Assembly: GCA_002270565.1 (NCBI GenBank)
Contig: NQMI01000012.1
Location: forward strand, 473,119-537,118
From: Stenocarpella maydis
Taxonomy: Eukaryota > Ascomycota > Sordariomycetes > Diaporthales > Diaporthaceae
Direction: 5' to 3'
Length of the DNA: 64,000 nt
The number at the start of each line of letters is the position of its first letter. Positions within the stretch are counted from its first letter, which is position 1. Positions 22,493 to 32,480 of this stretch are shown here, one piece after another. Made by a program: the position numbers and the translations under genes. The notes beneath the pieces were generated by a model. The model saw only the letters and a list, made by a program, of their open reading frames with translations. It made no database searches and was not told the origin of the DNA.

Positions 22493-24289
22493 ATGGCGTT
22501 CAGTCTGAGCCCCAAGACGCGGCTCATCATCACAATCTCCATCTCGTTCGTGTTCTTCATCGCTGAGATCACAGGTTCGCTCATGCAAAATGCGGGGGTA
22601 ATTTGGATGTCTCCTGGGACTGACTTCATCCGTAGTGGCATTCAAGACCCGCTCCCTCGCGCTTCTCGCTGATGCGTTCCACTACGTAAGATCGCTGGGC
22701 CCATCAACTCAACTACCATGACTAGGTCGCTCGCTGACTGCTCAAAGATGAATGATTTGATTGGCTTCATTGTCGCCTTGACAGCTGTCATTGTGAGTCT
22801 GACCTCACGTGTGCGGTCAACACCAACTCACCGACTGTCCAGATATCAGAGCGGACCCGCTCGCCTGCTGAGCTCTCGTTTGGGTGGCAACGAGCCCGGT
22901 TGCTAGGCGCCTTCTTCAACGGCGTCTTTCTGTTGGCTCTAGGCATCAGCATCTTCCTGCAGTCCATTGAGAGGTTTATTTCAATAGAGCGTGGGTCATT
23001 CTGGTCAATCATACCACTACTCTCATCTGACGCCTTGCAGGTATCGAAGATCCGAGACTGGTCATGATTGTCGGCTGTGTTGGCCTAGGTTTGAATATTA
23101 TTAGCGCGGCATTTGTACACGGTCAGAGCCCCTGCAGTTCGACGCACACCCGGAACCAACATACTGACCTTGACAGAACACCACGGCCACGATCATTCTC
23201 ATGGTCATGGTCATGACCATGGCGATGCCCATAATCACGAGCACGGGCATGCACATGACCACGGCGAGGCGGGGATGGTGAATCTTGAACCAGTCGGGAA
23301 CAGCAGTTCAACTAAGGCGAATGTACGTCTCTGTGCATGGTACCACCACATAGTTAGATGAAACGCCCCGGGGCTAACCGACATCACAGGCCGTGCGAAC
23401 GCACGCAGAGCACCGTCACAACATGGCACAGACGAAGAAGCCCGGCCGCGATCTCGGCATGCTCGGAGTCCTCATCCACGTCATCGGCGACGCCATCAAC
23501 AACATCGGTGTCATTATCGCCGCCGTCATCATCTGGCAGACACACTCCGAGGCCCGTAAGCAGCTCCCAGAGACACTCTAACCCGCTCGGGAGCAATAAT
23601 CTCCTCCCCAGAGCATATGTCTTGAAGAGGCATGGCCACACGGTGGCCGGTTCCATGCTACATTCGGATAAAACTTCTTGCTTAGTCCCTTAAACGCTAA
23701 CTCCAATCCTACAGGGTTTTACGCCGATCCAGCGGCGAGCATGTTCATCGCGATAATGATTTTCATCAGTTCCATCCCGCTGACCAAGAACTCGGGCGCC
23801 ATCCTGCTCGAGAGTGCTCCTCGTGGCGTTGAGATCGAGGACGTGAAGCATGATCTTGAACAGGTATGTCCTATGTTTCTGCAAGACACTAGCGGCACAG
23901 ACGTTTGACAGTGTAATGTTACCTAGATCCCCGGAATCGAGTCAGTCCATGAGCTGCACATCTGGCGGCTCGACCAGCAGAAGGCCATTGCCTCTGCCCA
24001 CGTTGTCGTTTCGGACCAGTCCATGTCTAACTTCATCGAAAAGGCCCGGACAGTCAACGAGTGCCTCCACGCATACGGCATCCACTCATCCACTCTTCAA
24101 CCAGAGACGGCCGAGGTTATGTTGCAGACATCCCAGGATGCTCCTGCCGCTACCACTGCGACTATTGGTAGCGTCTCCGAGGGCGTCAGCTCTGCTCTTA
24201 GAAGGAGGAGGCTCGACCCGGCCGCCTGCCAGATGATCTGCAGCAACTTGTGCCACAATCTCATGTGTTGCACCAAGATTGAGACATGA
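22493..24289 (+). CDS. zrc1: Vacuolar zinc transporter of the CDF family (Zrc1/Cot1 type)
   Basis: Nine exons restore a 409-aa protein: join(22493..22574, 22636..22685, 22748..22792, 22843..22990, 23041..23121, 23177..23322, 23390..23555, 23715..23863, 23927..24289). Phases close at every joint. CDF features: six membrane helices; the metal site in helix II (LLADAFHYMNDLIG, exons 2-3) and its partner in helix V (LIHVIGDAINNIGV); a histidine-rich cytosolic loop (about residues 136-165, repeated HGH/HDH) that binds zinc between helices IV and V; and a C-terminal domain (VHELHIWRLDQQKAIASAHV). Such proteins pump Zn2+ (and Co2+/Cd2+) into the vacuole in exchange for protons. Eight introns in 1.8 kb contrasts with the intron-poor neighbours; intron 7 is the longest (159 nt). 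Several introns show CTGAC or CTAAC branch signals. The second zinc transporter in the window is at 62.4 kb. Confidence 0.92.
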
Positions 24290-24803
24290 TGAGGTTGCTC
24301 CACGAGCCAGCGGGCCATGTCACGTCTCGGACTCCGGAAGTGGTCCAAATGTGGCCACCCACTCCGATCGATCGCCATACAGTTGTCCGGTGGGGCGATT
24401 CTTGCATTAGTACGAGGTACGAACCTCAGACCTGAGCAATAACTATACCATGCGCCAACCATTGCTGCGCGATTCAGGCAGTCGTCGCACTATGGAAAGG
24501 CAGGCAACAAAAATGGCCCTCAAATCACTGAAACATGTTGTGGATTCTTCCGCGTGCGTGAGTGCACAGTGACATAGAGAGCGTTACAAATTCGTAAATA
24601 CTGAAGTGTGTAAACGATGTTTTCTGCAAAGACACAAAACCTGCGTCACATGTGCACCTAGTACTAGGCTTAAGGACCAGTCTTGTTTAACTAAGTGCCG
24701 TGAATCGTGAAACCCCATGCCGCTGATGCTCAAAGCGAAATACATGCGAAACAAATTTTATCTTCCCAAACCCCAATTCTTGGTCAGTCCCAGTACGTTC
24801 ATC

Positions 24804-25091
24804 TTAAGAATGAGGAAATTTCAGGCAGCAAGGAAAGGATTTGGTTCCACGAATGCCGCCTGCTTTAGAAGACAAAGGTCTCCGAAGGATCGGGATAAAT
24901 CGCGGCCCACGAGCGCCGGTGACGAATATGGGTTGCAGCCGACGACAGTGACACATAGCAGTCTCGGGTGGGTCTTTATTTCGACCAACGCGGATCTCTG
25001 ATGGATCTGAGTCTCGCGCGACACCGGGAGGTTGAGCCAGGGCTGCGCTGGTGACAGCGAAAAGTACCGCCATGAGTTGGCAAAGCTTCAT
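24804..25091 (-). CDS. Possible small secreted protein (95 aa)
   Basis: From the ATG at 25091 the frame encodes a clean signal peptide, MKLCQLMAVLFAVTSAALA, then a 76-residue basic tail with four cysteines (CHC and CC pairs). The hydrophobic core and the A-x-A style end look genuine, but the tail has no recognised domain and a second overlapping frame (24821-25024) also carries cysteines, so an unseen intron or frame damage could alter the C-terminus. It may be a decayed or real effector-like gene. An in-frame ATG seven codons upstream (25112) is less likely as it would push the hydrophobic core inward. Confidence 0.35.
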   Translation of the reverse strand: MKLCQLMAVLFAVTSAALAQPPGVARDSDPSEIRVGRNKDPPETAMCHCRRLQPIFVTGARGPRFIPILRRPLSSKAGGIRGTKSFPCCLKFPHS

Positions 25092-25439
25092 CTCGGTGAG
25101 GTCAAATTGCATGAAATCGACCTAAGCATAACAGATTTAGAGAAAGAAAATGTGCTCGAAGAAAATCCGCCTATGAGTTAGTTGAGCTAACCTGAGTCGG
25201 TGGAGACGACAGCATGATGCTTCTCCTTTCTTGGCTAAAGCAGCTACTATATCCGTACAGGACTTTTCCAAGGCGACTATCAGCACTGAAAATAATTCAG
25301 TTCGGTCTCAGCCTGTCGACGTACAAGCACGGCAAGTAGAACCTCGTCATAACGCTTCACATCAGGCCGGTCATGCATATAGGACTTGAACCGCCAGCGC
25401 CTCAGAGGCTAAAGTTATACGCAAAAGCATCTTTTCATG

Positions 25440-25780
25440 CATTATAGGTGAAATAAATATATCCATACCCTTAAGCATAGTTTAAGCCTTATATAATGGT
25501 TTCCTAGATCTAATAGCCCCTTAGCTTATTACTTAAATATTAAGCTAACATTAGGCCTCTTATTATATTAAGCTTTCGTATAAAATATTTTTAAGATATA
25601 ATACAAGTTAAGATTTATTTAAAGAGTATTTTAAAAATAATTTTATAATTAGATAACATTAGAAAGAAAAAGTTTATAAGTTAACTATACGTTATAAGGA
25701 AAATAGATATACCTCTACCCCTAAGTGTGGTTAAGACCTTCTATAGCGGCTTCCTGAATCTAATATTTTTCCGTTGTACA
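25440..25780. repeat. RIP-like AT-rich relic with a diverged internal direct repeat
   Basis: Two ~60-bp stretches, about 25455-25515 and 25703-25765, align as diverged copies (TTTAAGCCTTATATAATGG against GGTTAAGACCTTCTATAGCGG, followed by TTCCTAGATCTAATA against TTCCTGAATCTAATA). Many of the differences are C/T or G/A transitions. The region has no open frame and is probably a transposon relic. Confidence 0.5.
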
Positions 25781-26149
25781 CGATTCCAACAGTACGAGAG
25801 CCCGCGAAGTTGGCTGTGTCATTCATTTCGAACTCGCGGCCGTCAAATCTGTTCTGTAGTGTTGTAATTGACCACCGCGTCAGCCTCAACTAACCCAAAG
25901 CCAACCTGGACCGTGGGTGCCGAGAAACCATTGTCTTTGGCAGAAGTGGATCAATTACCCTAGTTTGGCCAGTCAAATTCCACATGGCACTTCTGTGAGA
26001 CTGAAGTACTCAAGAGGGCAGGACAAGTAAAAGAAGCTTACCCAACGATGTGATGCAAGGCGCTGGGCGCTGGGCCCAAGCAGGATTATCAGCATGTGCT
26101 TCGCGGCCTCCGAATTCGCCGACCCACAGCACCAAAACACGGACAATAT

Positions 26150-26870
26150 TAATAAGGAGTGGGCATGCTAGTACCGCTCAGTATTTGGTAGCCGTTGTCC
26201 AAGGAGGTTCTGAGGGCCTTAGCGCCTGGGCCAGAGACATGTGGCTTGAGAGCGAGGTCGAAGGTGGCGCCCCACGAGGAATACCTGCCCGGCCGCTCGC
26301 CTCCTGCGTTGAAGAGGCCGACATCGTGACCTGTGTGGTTGACATAGAAGGATGCTGTAACATTAACCCTAGCTAGGATCGTTTCGATGATTGCTTCTCT
26401 AAGTACGACCCTTAATTATACCGGTGACTTCAGGGTTGGTACTAGTGTTTGGGTCCTCATACGGACCATCGTCATTATAAACCAAGACATAGTGCGGCTT
26501 GAACCCAAAAAGCTTTCTGTTTCTGTCAGTGAGGTAGCATTCTCCAGATATGGCGACGATTATCAAGTTGTCGGCCAACATTGAAGTTCCTCGTGTTGTT
26601 GGGTAGAAGGCTATACACATCGGCGACGACGATAATGTTCAGGGTGAGCGGTGTCGAACTGCTTAACGACCTTGAGCCCGGCGATGCCGGCTACCTTGTT
26701 CAAGAACTCTGTGCATTTGGCGCGTGAATTGAGCTCCACGATATATACCCGCGACATAGTGTCGCCGGGTAACGTGGAAGTCTCGTTGACATCGCGGCGC
26801 GAGGGGAAGTCGACGGTCTCTCAGGCGCTCGTTGTGCCGAGCAGGGCCAGGAGGGTTGAAGATGCCAAAT
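26150..26870 (-). pseudogene. Subtilisin-like (S8) secreted protease pseudogene, catalytic centre deleted
   Basis: Read on the minus strand, fragments in shifting frames follow the order of a fungal secreted subtilase: a signal-peptide core (SSTLLALLGTTSA, ~26825-26866) ending in a stop; propeptide-like RVYIVELNSRAKCTEFLNKV; a jump of some 300 residues that removes the Asp/His/Asn part; a PA-domain piece (GFKPHYVLVYNDDGPYEDPN, ~26440-26560); and the Ser-site region (RYSSWGATFDLALKPHVSGP ... LSGTSMPTPY, ~26155-26290), stopped by TAA just after PY. At least three stops or frame changes are needed. It is a dead gene with an internal deletion. It begins ~60 bp from an assembly gap, so some damage could reflect poor assembly. 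Confidence 0.72.
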
Positions 26871-27797
26871 GGAATGACAACCTCAATTCCCCTGACAAAA
26901 CGATCGGGCTGCTTCCGGACATGTCGGGTGGNNNNNGGGGGGGGGGGGGACATCCGAGCTACCACAATTTGCTCTTTTGGCAACTATTCCAGCAAGTATA
27001 TAAAGACCTGGGAAAGGCGTACCCGTGTTATTACATGGCTACCTAGGTATTATTCCGCATCTGTGTATGCTTTACATATTTCATGAACGATCGCTCTGAC
27101 GGATTGGCTCAATGTACTAAGAAAGATGCTATCCAAGTGTCTCCTTATTCAAATGACTTTTGAGAGAAGCTAGGATTCCGGAACACGAATGCTTTGCGGG
27201 CAAGGGAGAGGAACAGCGATACCGGAAAACAGAGTGGCCTTCCACTGCCGGAATAACTCTCTTGTGTTTAAGCGGATTATATCTTAGAGTTAAATGGACA
27301 CATATAAGGAGCATCGAGCCTACGAATGGTGAGTATAGTTGAAAGTCCCCAATCTGTGAGTTAGAACAGCTTCGACTCTCTCACCAGCAGGTAAATAAGA
27401 ATAATTCTTAGTCGCTAAATTGAAAAATATTTTTCTGCACTTAATGGTTAGTTCTTTGCTCTCTGCTTCTACCTGTATGAGACGTGTTCTCTTGTGTGTT
27501 CTAAAGGACAAAGCGGGCTGGACCAACAATACTGAGGCCGGAAGCGGCCCACCTGGGCAGCAACGAGGACTCGTGGCTACTCGATTTAAGTACGAGAAAG
27601 GGACATTTCTGGGGATTAAATTAGCATAAAGTATTTTTTGTTCCAAAAATGAGAAAGAAAAAATCTGGAACCGCATCAGAGATTTCCGATCTATTTACGC
27701 ACTCTTACTACCGTTCTGTTGAGCGAGGGCAAAGTTTCCCAACAGAACAAATAATCATCGCCAACACAGCGTTTTAGTATACTCACCTGATTCAGCT
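26871..27797. other. Non-coding region around the assembly gap
   Basis: Open frames are short, none with recognisable domains; nothing else is seen except the gap at 26932-26936. Confidence 0.5.
26932..26936. other. Assembly gap (5 N) next to a G run
   Basis: Five N characters are followed directly by 13 G. Sequence across 26925-26955 should not be trusted. Confidence 0.95.
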
Positions 27798-28317
27798 ATG
27801 GCGCCAAAAAGCTCTTCCAGTGTTATTCCTAGCTGCCCTGTATGCGGGGGATACCACTGGGGGGCTAGGGGCGCAGCGTAAGTGTCACCAGTAAGCTCAT
27901 GGCTTTTTGGCTCATCTAGACTAGGTGCCCACACTTCCCTGGGATGCAACCGTCACTGACTAGGTTCTATTATTACACAGCGGGATCCTGCTCGTCCGGC
28001 GCGACAACAACCGCCCAGGAAACCCAGCCACCCACATCGTGATGCAGCACCGCTCCGACGACCTGACCTGGAGCATACCGGGTGGGCTTCGGAACGCGGG
28101 AGAGTCGTACAGAGATGCGGCACTCCGGGAGGCGTGGGAGGAGGCATCACTGCCCCTGAACTCCACACAAGGCCCCAACCCGCTGGTTGTGATTCACCGA
28201 GAGGTCACGACCTTTGACCACCAGATCTGGAAGTACGTGACACTGGTTGCGGATTTGGTCGGGCAGTTTCAGCCCGCGAGGACGCCGGGGGACATGGAGA
28301 GCGTTTCTGTCGAGTAG
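27798..28317 (+). CDS. Nudix hydrolase, truncated by an in-frame TAG (likely pseudogene)
   Basis: Exon 1 (27798..27877) and exon 2 (27981..) join across a 103-nt intron (GTAAGT...TCACTGACTAGG...ACACAG). The product has a glycine-rich core GILLVRRDNNRPG and a perfect Nudix box, GX5EX7REX2EEX2L, in IPGGLRNAGESYRDAALREA and the following WEEASL, which binds the metal for hydrolysis of a nucleoside-diphosphate-X substrate. The frame stops at TAG 28315-28317 after 138 aa. The same frame continues at once with VPINQV and LHPAFWQAWPQLQ up to 28566, where homologues have E-W-x-P-x-x-x-V and LHPxFxxxWPxLR. So TAG stands where TGG (Trp) is expected, a G-to-A change in a CpA context on the other strand. 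The tail has a VPA-repeat (~28434-28466). Overall pattern recalls actinobacterial Nudix proteins; transfer is only a guess. Catalytic residues are intact, so a shortened enzyme remains possible. Confidence 0.65.
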
Positions 28318-28566
28318 GTGCCGATCAACCAGGTCGGGGTGAAGGACAGCAGGTTCTTCCCACTTCACCCTGCGTTCTGGCAGGCGTGGCCGCAGCTTCA
28401 GATCATTTTGCGGCAGTTGGAGCAGCCGGTTCCCGCAGTGCCCGCAGTGCCAGCAGTGCCAGCACATGTACCCGTAGTATCAGAGACGGGTCAGCCGGTG
28501 CCGCCGCCCAGTGTGCGGGCTGGGTCCGAAGGGGACGCTCCTCTCCAGGGCTCATTCACGTACTAG

Positions 28567-29584
28567 AATGGTGGGGACGAGGAGAATAGTGGGGGCAATA
28601 AAGAGGGCAACGACGGCGATGTAGATATAAATTCCGAGTGTCTAACGGCGCCGGAGGAGCTTTGTATGTGGTTCATTCCTGCTATGCCATGAGCCCTGAA
28701 AAGCCGCTGTCAATTCATTGGCAGAGCACTGGCCTTGTTCACCGATGGACACGTTACCTATTGGTGAAGGCAGAGCGATGCAGACGGGACTACACCTGGC
28801 GGCATGAGAAATTCCTGATTGAACACCGAGGATTAGTCACGGCGCATACGTATGTCTTGACTGAAGTGGTGTATAAATTTACGATAGGATACATTCAAGT
28901 TCGGAACTCATCGAAATAGAGCTATACCGCAGCATTCAGTATCATCCTGTATTATGTAGTCACATCTAACATCCAAGCCTTTTGCTGCAAGGCTATCAGC
29001 CCTGGGAGATCGCAGACCGATGTAGCCACAGAAATGCTTCTCGTGGAATGCAAATTTCCTCGCATGCAAATGAAAAAAAGCGGATGTGATCAAGGATGGT
29101 GGCCTGCGAGCACTTTTTTGCTTGTACTAGTAGAAGTGTCCAGATGCTAGGTAATTTCGGGAGCTTCCAGACTCGCCTATTTGTTCAGAACGCCTACTTG
29201 GGTGGTTGACAGGTTGATCGAGTGATGCCTATGAGTATTTGGGTAGAAATCTGCGTGAAATTGGCGATTTCGAAGAGAAGAACTCAGGAGGAAATCAGTC
29301 CTTCTATCATAAGAGCAGACTTGAACCCCTGATAGCACTACCTACCTGAAGCCCGACTCTTACACCGAGACCAGACGCAAAGTCTTCTCAGGTCACTTAT
29401 CTATCCCAACCGGTCGGTTTTCAGATTAAATGATATTAGAGATGTAACCATCAACAGAGACATGTCTTAATAAGCGGGAAGTATTCCAAGATGCTCATGC
29501 AATTTTATGAAGACTATGATATCCATCTAGCACCTATGAAGGAGGGGCAAATGGGCCAGCCATGCATTCTATTCCCGTTGTGTT

Positions 29585-29615
<31 letters not shown>

Positions 29616-31494
29616 GAAACGAAGCAACAATGTTACTATCACGGTGCCTCCGGCGGCCCTGACAAGAATCAAGCGGCGCCTTGCTGTCCCTTATTGACGT
29701 TCCAAATAACATAATAAAGAAGAGTGACTCAGGACGAAGAAGCAACAATCCTTCGAGGTCGCCAACGCAGAGCTGGGTCCGATGTACGAGACACGGACAC
29801 ACCACGTAGACACAAACATGCCGACCTCGTTGCCATAGATCCTCACAGTCTGCCCGACTAGAGAGACCTATTGTCTCACAGATGGCCCCGAAGGCCGAAC
29901 AGTTCAAAGTGCCGTCGGACTGCACGAAGAATATCACGAGGTGAGACTTTCTTCAGCCCAATCCCCCCCCCCGGTTTCTTCTTACAAAATATATCAAGAA
30001 GAATAAAAAAAGAAAAGAAAATGGGAGCGGCGTTACCATGCAGCTAGTAATTTATGAACACGGTAGCAGTCCCTCCCGAAAGGCAGGACGCCTCCTCAAC
30101 TGAGAAAGCTGACGCACCCCGTGGGAGCGGGCACGCCCGAGCCGCTGACAGGAGACTCTCTAATATTTATTCTCTTCATCGTCTTTTCTATCCCGCCTTC
30201 CCTATTGAAGCCCAGCGGCAAGGCAAGCAATAATAATGGCGTCGCACAAGGGCTAGCGCTGTGCACGCACCCGGTGAGGTAGTGTCACCTATGAGAGCGC
30301 GTGTAAGCAGGCCGGACCGAATTGCCTGGGGAAGGACGGAGATAAGAAGCATGCACCTTCGCTCCCACGTCACACACGCACTCAAAGAACAGTTCTAGAC
30401 CTTCTGGACCTGTCTTGAGTTGTCTGTCAAACGCGGCCAGCTGCTGCCGTATGCGCGCCAACCCGCCTTCCTCCTCAGAGCCCCCAACTCTCCCTTCTCG
30501 GGGGCGATTGGGCTTCGACAGAGGAGGCCAAAGAAAAAGTACGGGCGGGCGGTACTCCGCGGTCAAAAGGACCATCTTCATGTCTCCGATTCTTCGTACG
30601 ACCTCAAAGGCGGGTGCTGCTTGATGCTTCACCTTCATTTTAATCCCTATCTCGTCCTCCTCCACATCCTGTTTCGGACGGCGCCTGCCTGCTCACGCTA
30701 GGCCATATCCCCAATCAGACGGGCAGAGAAGGGGGGGGCCCGGGGGGGGGGTGTTGACAGCTCTACTCGCTGGATGAGATGGGAAACACGATTTCCATGT
30801 GCCTCTTGCGTCAGGGGCCCAAATTTAGGAGGCCCCACCAAATAGGGCCCCTGCACCTGCTTAGACCCAAGGCTATATTAAGTAAAACCCGAAAGTTCAT
30901 TTCTAAGACTTAAAAGGTACTAAAACACAAAGAATTTATATAAGATATATATAGCAATAACAGTAAGCAACTGCATACTAGTAGGCTACTATAGTAATAA
31001 GCAATTATAATGTTATAGAGTAGGCCTATAGGGCCTATGTATAGGCTGGTGGCCTTAGTAGACTTCTAGCTATAAGTATAGATCGCTAGTAACTAAGCAA
31101 TCTAGCGCCAGGCCTAAGAAGCACACTCAAGAAAAAGATGTTATACGCAGCCCAGGGGGGCGGACAGATGGCTGCCAGGTGACTGCCGGGTGGCGCTTCT
31201 ACAACGGCTATCGCTATCTCTAGCTGACATATCAAGAAGGTGGCTGCACCCCGTGGTGCCTTAGCGCTCAATAGGCTCCCACTTGACATCCAACCACAAC
31301 CGCCACTTATTCGTCGAATTCAGCAGTTCATTTGCCTCTTGTTTCCTCAAATTCTCCTGTGTCTTGTAGCGACCTGATTTTCGTGCTCGGATCTTTCTGT
31401 TCAGGACACAAAGGAAATAAAAGAAAAAAAAAGGGGGGGGGGAAGAAGCACTCAGAAGTCTGTTTGCAATACGAGTCGAACACGGTCTGTCAAA
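28567..31494. other. 2.9-kb gene-poor region
   Basis: No gene supported. Contents: a T29 tract (29587-29615), G-run-rich junctions (~30729-30752) and a TpA-rich decayed stretch at ~30870-31110 resembling RIP-mutated DNA. A 126-codon minus-strand frame (30285-30665) was not accepted. The last ~200 bp are the promoter side of the G-patch gene, with an A/G run at 31424-31442. Confidence 0.5.
29587..29615 (+). repeat. Poly(T) tract, 29 nt
   Basis: Uninterrupted T run in the gene-poor region, with no associated element recognised. Confidence 0.85.
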
Positions 31495-32211
31495 ATGTCG
31501 GCAGATGAAAACGATGATGGGTTCGACGCCTATGATGATATCCCACTTCACCACAAGAAGCCCTTCGGCTCAGGGCTAAGGCGCAATGAGATCAGGTTCG
31601 TGCCAGCCTCAAGCGAAGACGTCGAGGCGGTGAATCGACAGGAAGACAAGACGAAGGGACAGTCCATCAGTGAGATGTATCTGAACATGGTCCTCAAGAA
31701 GAAGCCCGGGCCCGCAGCAACGCAAAAGGAGCCGCCAGGCAAACCCCCAATCTGCGATATATGCCGCCTTCCTCTGACCACCACGGAGGACAACGCCAGC
31801 GGGGTAGGCAGAAGCAGGAGGTCAGCCGACCCCCACGAGGCCTCGATAGCGCACCAGGTATGCCTCGCGCACTCACACCCGCCCTCGGCGGTCGACCGCT
31901 CACGCATGGGCCTTTCTGTCCTCGCGGCGCAAGGGTGGGACCCGGACTCGCGGTCTGGGCTTGGCGCCGCGGGCCAGGGCGCGCAGTACCCGCTCAAGCC
32001 GAAGCCCAAGGAGGACCGGCTCGGGCTCGGTGTCGAGGTGGCCAAGGACGGCGCGGCCGAGAAGAAGGAGAGGCAGAAGGAAAAGCCCAGGCTCTTGGAC
32101 GCCAAGAAGGTGCGCAAGATGGCCGCCGAGGACCGGAGGCGGGCTGACAGGCTGCAGAGGGAGCTGTTTGGGCGGGTTGACCTTGAGAAGTACTTGGGCT
32201 CCGGGTTGTAG
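31495..32211 (+). CDS. G-patch domain protein (238 aa)
   Basis: Single-exon gene. The acidic start MSADENDDGFDAYDDIPLHH is followed by KPFGSGLRRNEIRFVPASS, a CxxC pair (ICDICRLPL, about residues 85-93) and HEASIAHQVCLAHSHPPS, which together may form a small zinc-binding unit, then a G-patch at about residues 137-185 (MGLSVLAAQGWDPDSRSGLG and further glycines to RLGLGV). The C-terminus is a highly charged K/R/E helix. G-patch proteins bind and activate DEAH-box RNA helicases; the layout resembles the GPANK1-type fungal family, but the partner helicase cannot be told from sequence. It is convergent with the permease gene, 269 bp apart. Confidence 0.8.
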   Translation: MSADENDDGFDAYDDIPLHHKKPFGSGLRRNEIRFVPASSEDVEAVNRQEDKTKGQSISEMYLNMVLKKKPGPAATQKEPPGKPPICDICRLPLTTTEDNASGVGRSRRSADPHEASIAHQVCLAHSHPPSAVDRSRMGLSVLAAQGWDPDSRSGLGAAGQGAQYPLKPKPKEDRLGLGVEVAKDGAAEKKERQKEKPRLLDAKKVRKMAAEDRRRADRLQRELFGRVDLEKYLGSGL

Positions 32212-32480
32212 CATGGTCGGGGCTTCTTGCTCCGCATCTGGGATCATGGTAAGGGCGCATCTGGGACGAGTGGCTGGTTCGAGATGATGACTGGGCGACC
32301 AGGAGTATGGGCGTGGGTGATTCAGGGAGCACGTGGGCGATTGTGAAGGTTTCCTGGCGGACAACTTGGACGGATGGATCTGCTGTGATATTGAGATACC
32401 CCCATTGGCGAATTATACAGGCTACTGATGATTATATTGCAACCCAGTGGCAGATGGGAAGAGCTGCATGATGCTTCCAC

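Larger units (their letters stand above)
24290..26149. other. Low-complexity/decayed region after the CDF gene
   Basis: Apart from the possible small secreted protein at 24804-25091, no gene is supported. 25440-25780 is markedly AT- and TpA-rich and looks RIP-mutated. Toward 26 kb the sequence leads into the subtilase pseudogene. Confidence 0.5.

Noticed and set aside
22493..24289. Reading the CDF region as a broken gene because no long frame exists
   Set aside because: Nine short exons with matching phases and good splice signals restore a complete protein, so it is not a pseudogene.
25375..25430. B-box-like GGTTCAAGTCC on the minus strand
   Set aside because: The flanks do not form a T-stem and no A-box lies at the right distance; not called as tRNA or SINE.
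30285..30665. 126-codon minus-strand frame in the gene-poor region
   Set aside because: No domain, signal peptide or splice logic seen; composition looks random, and it overlaps opposite-strand frames of similar length.
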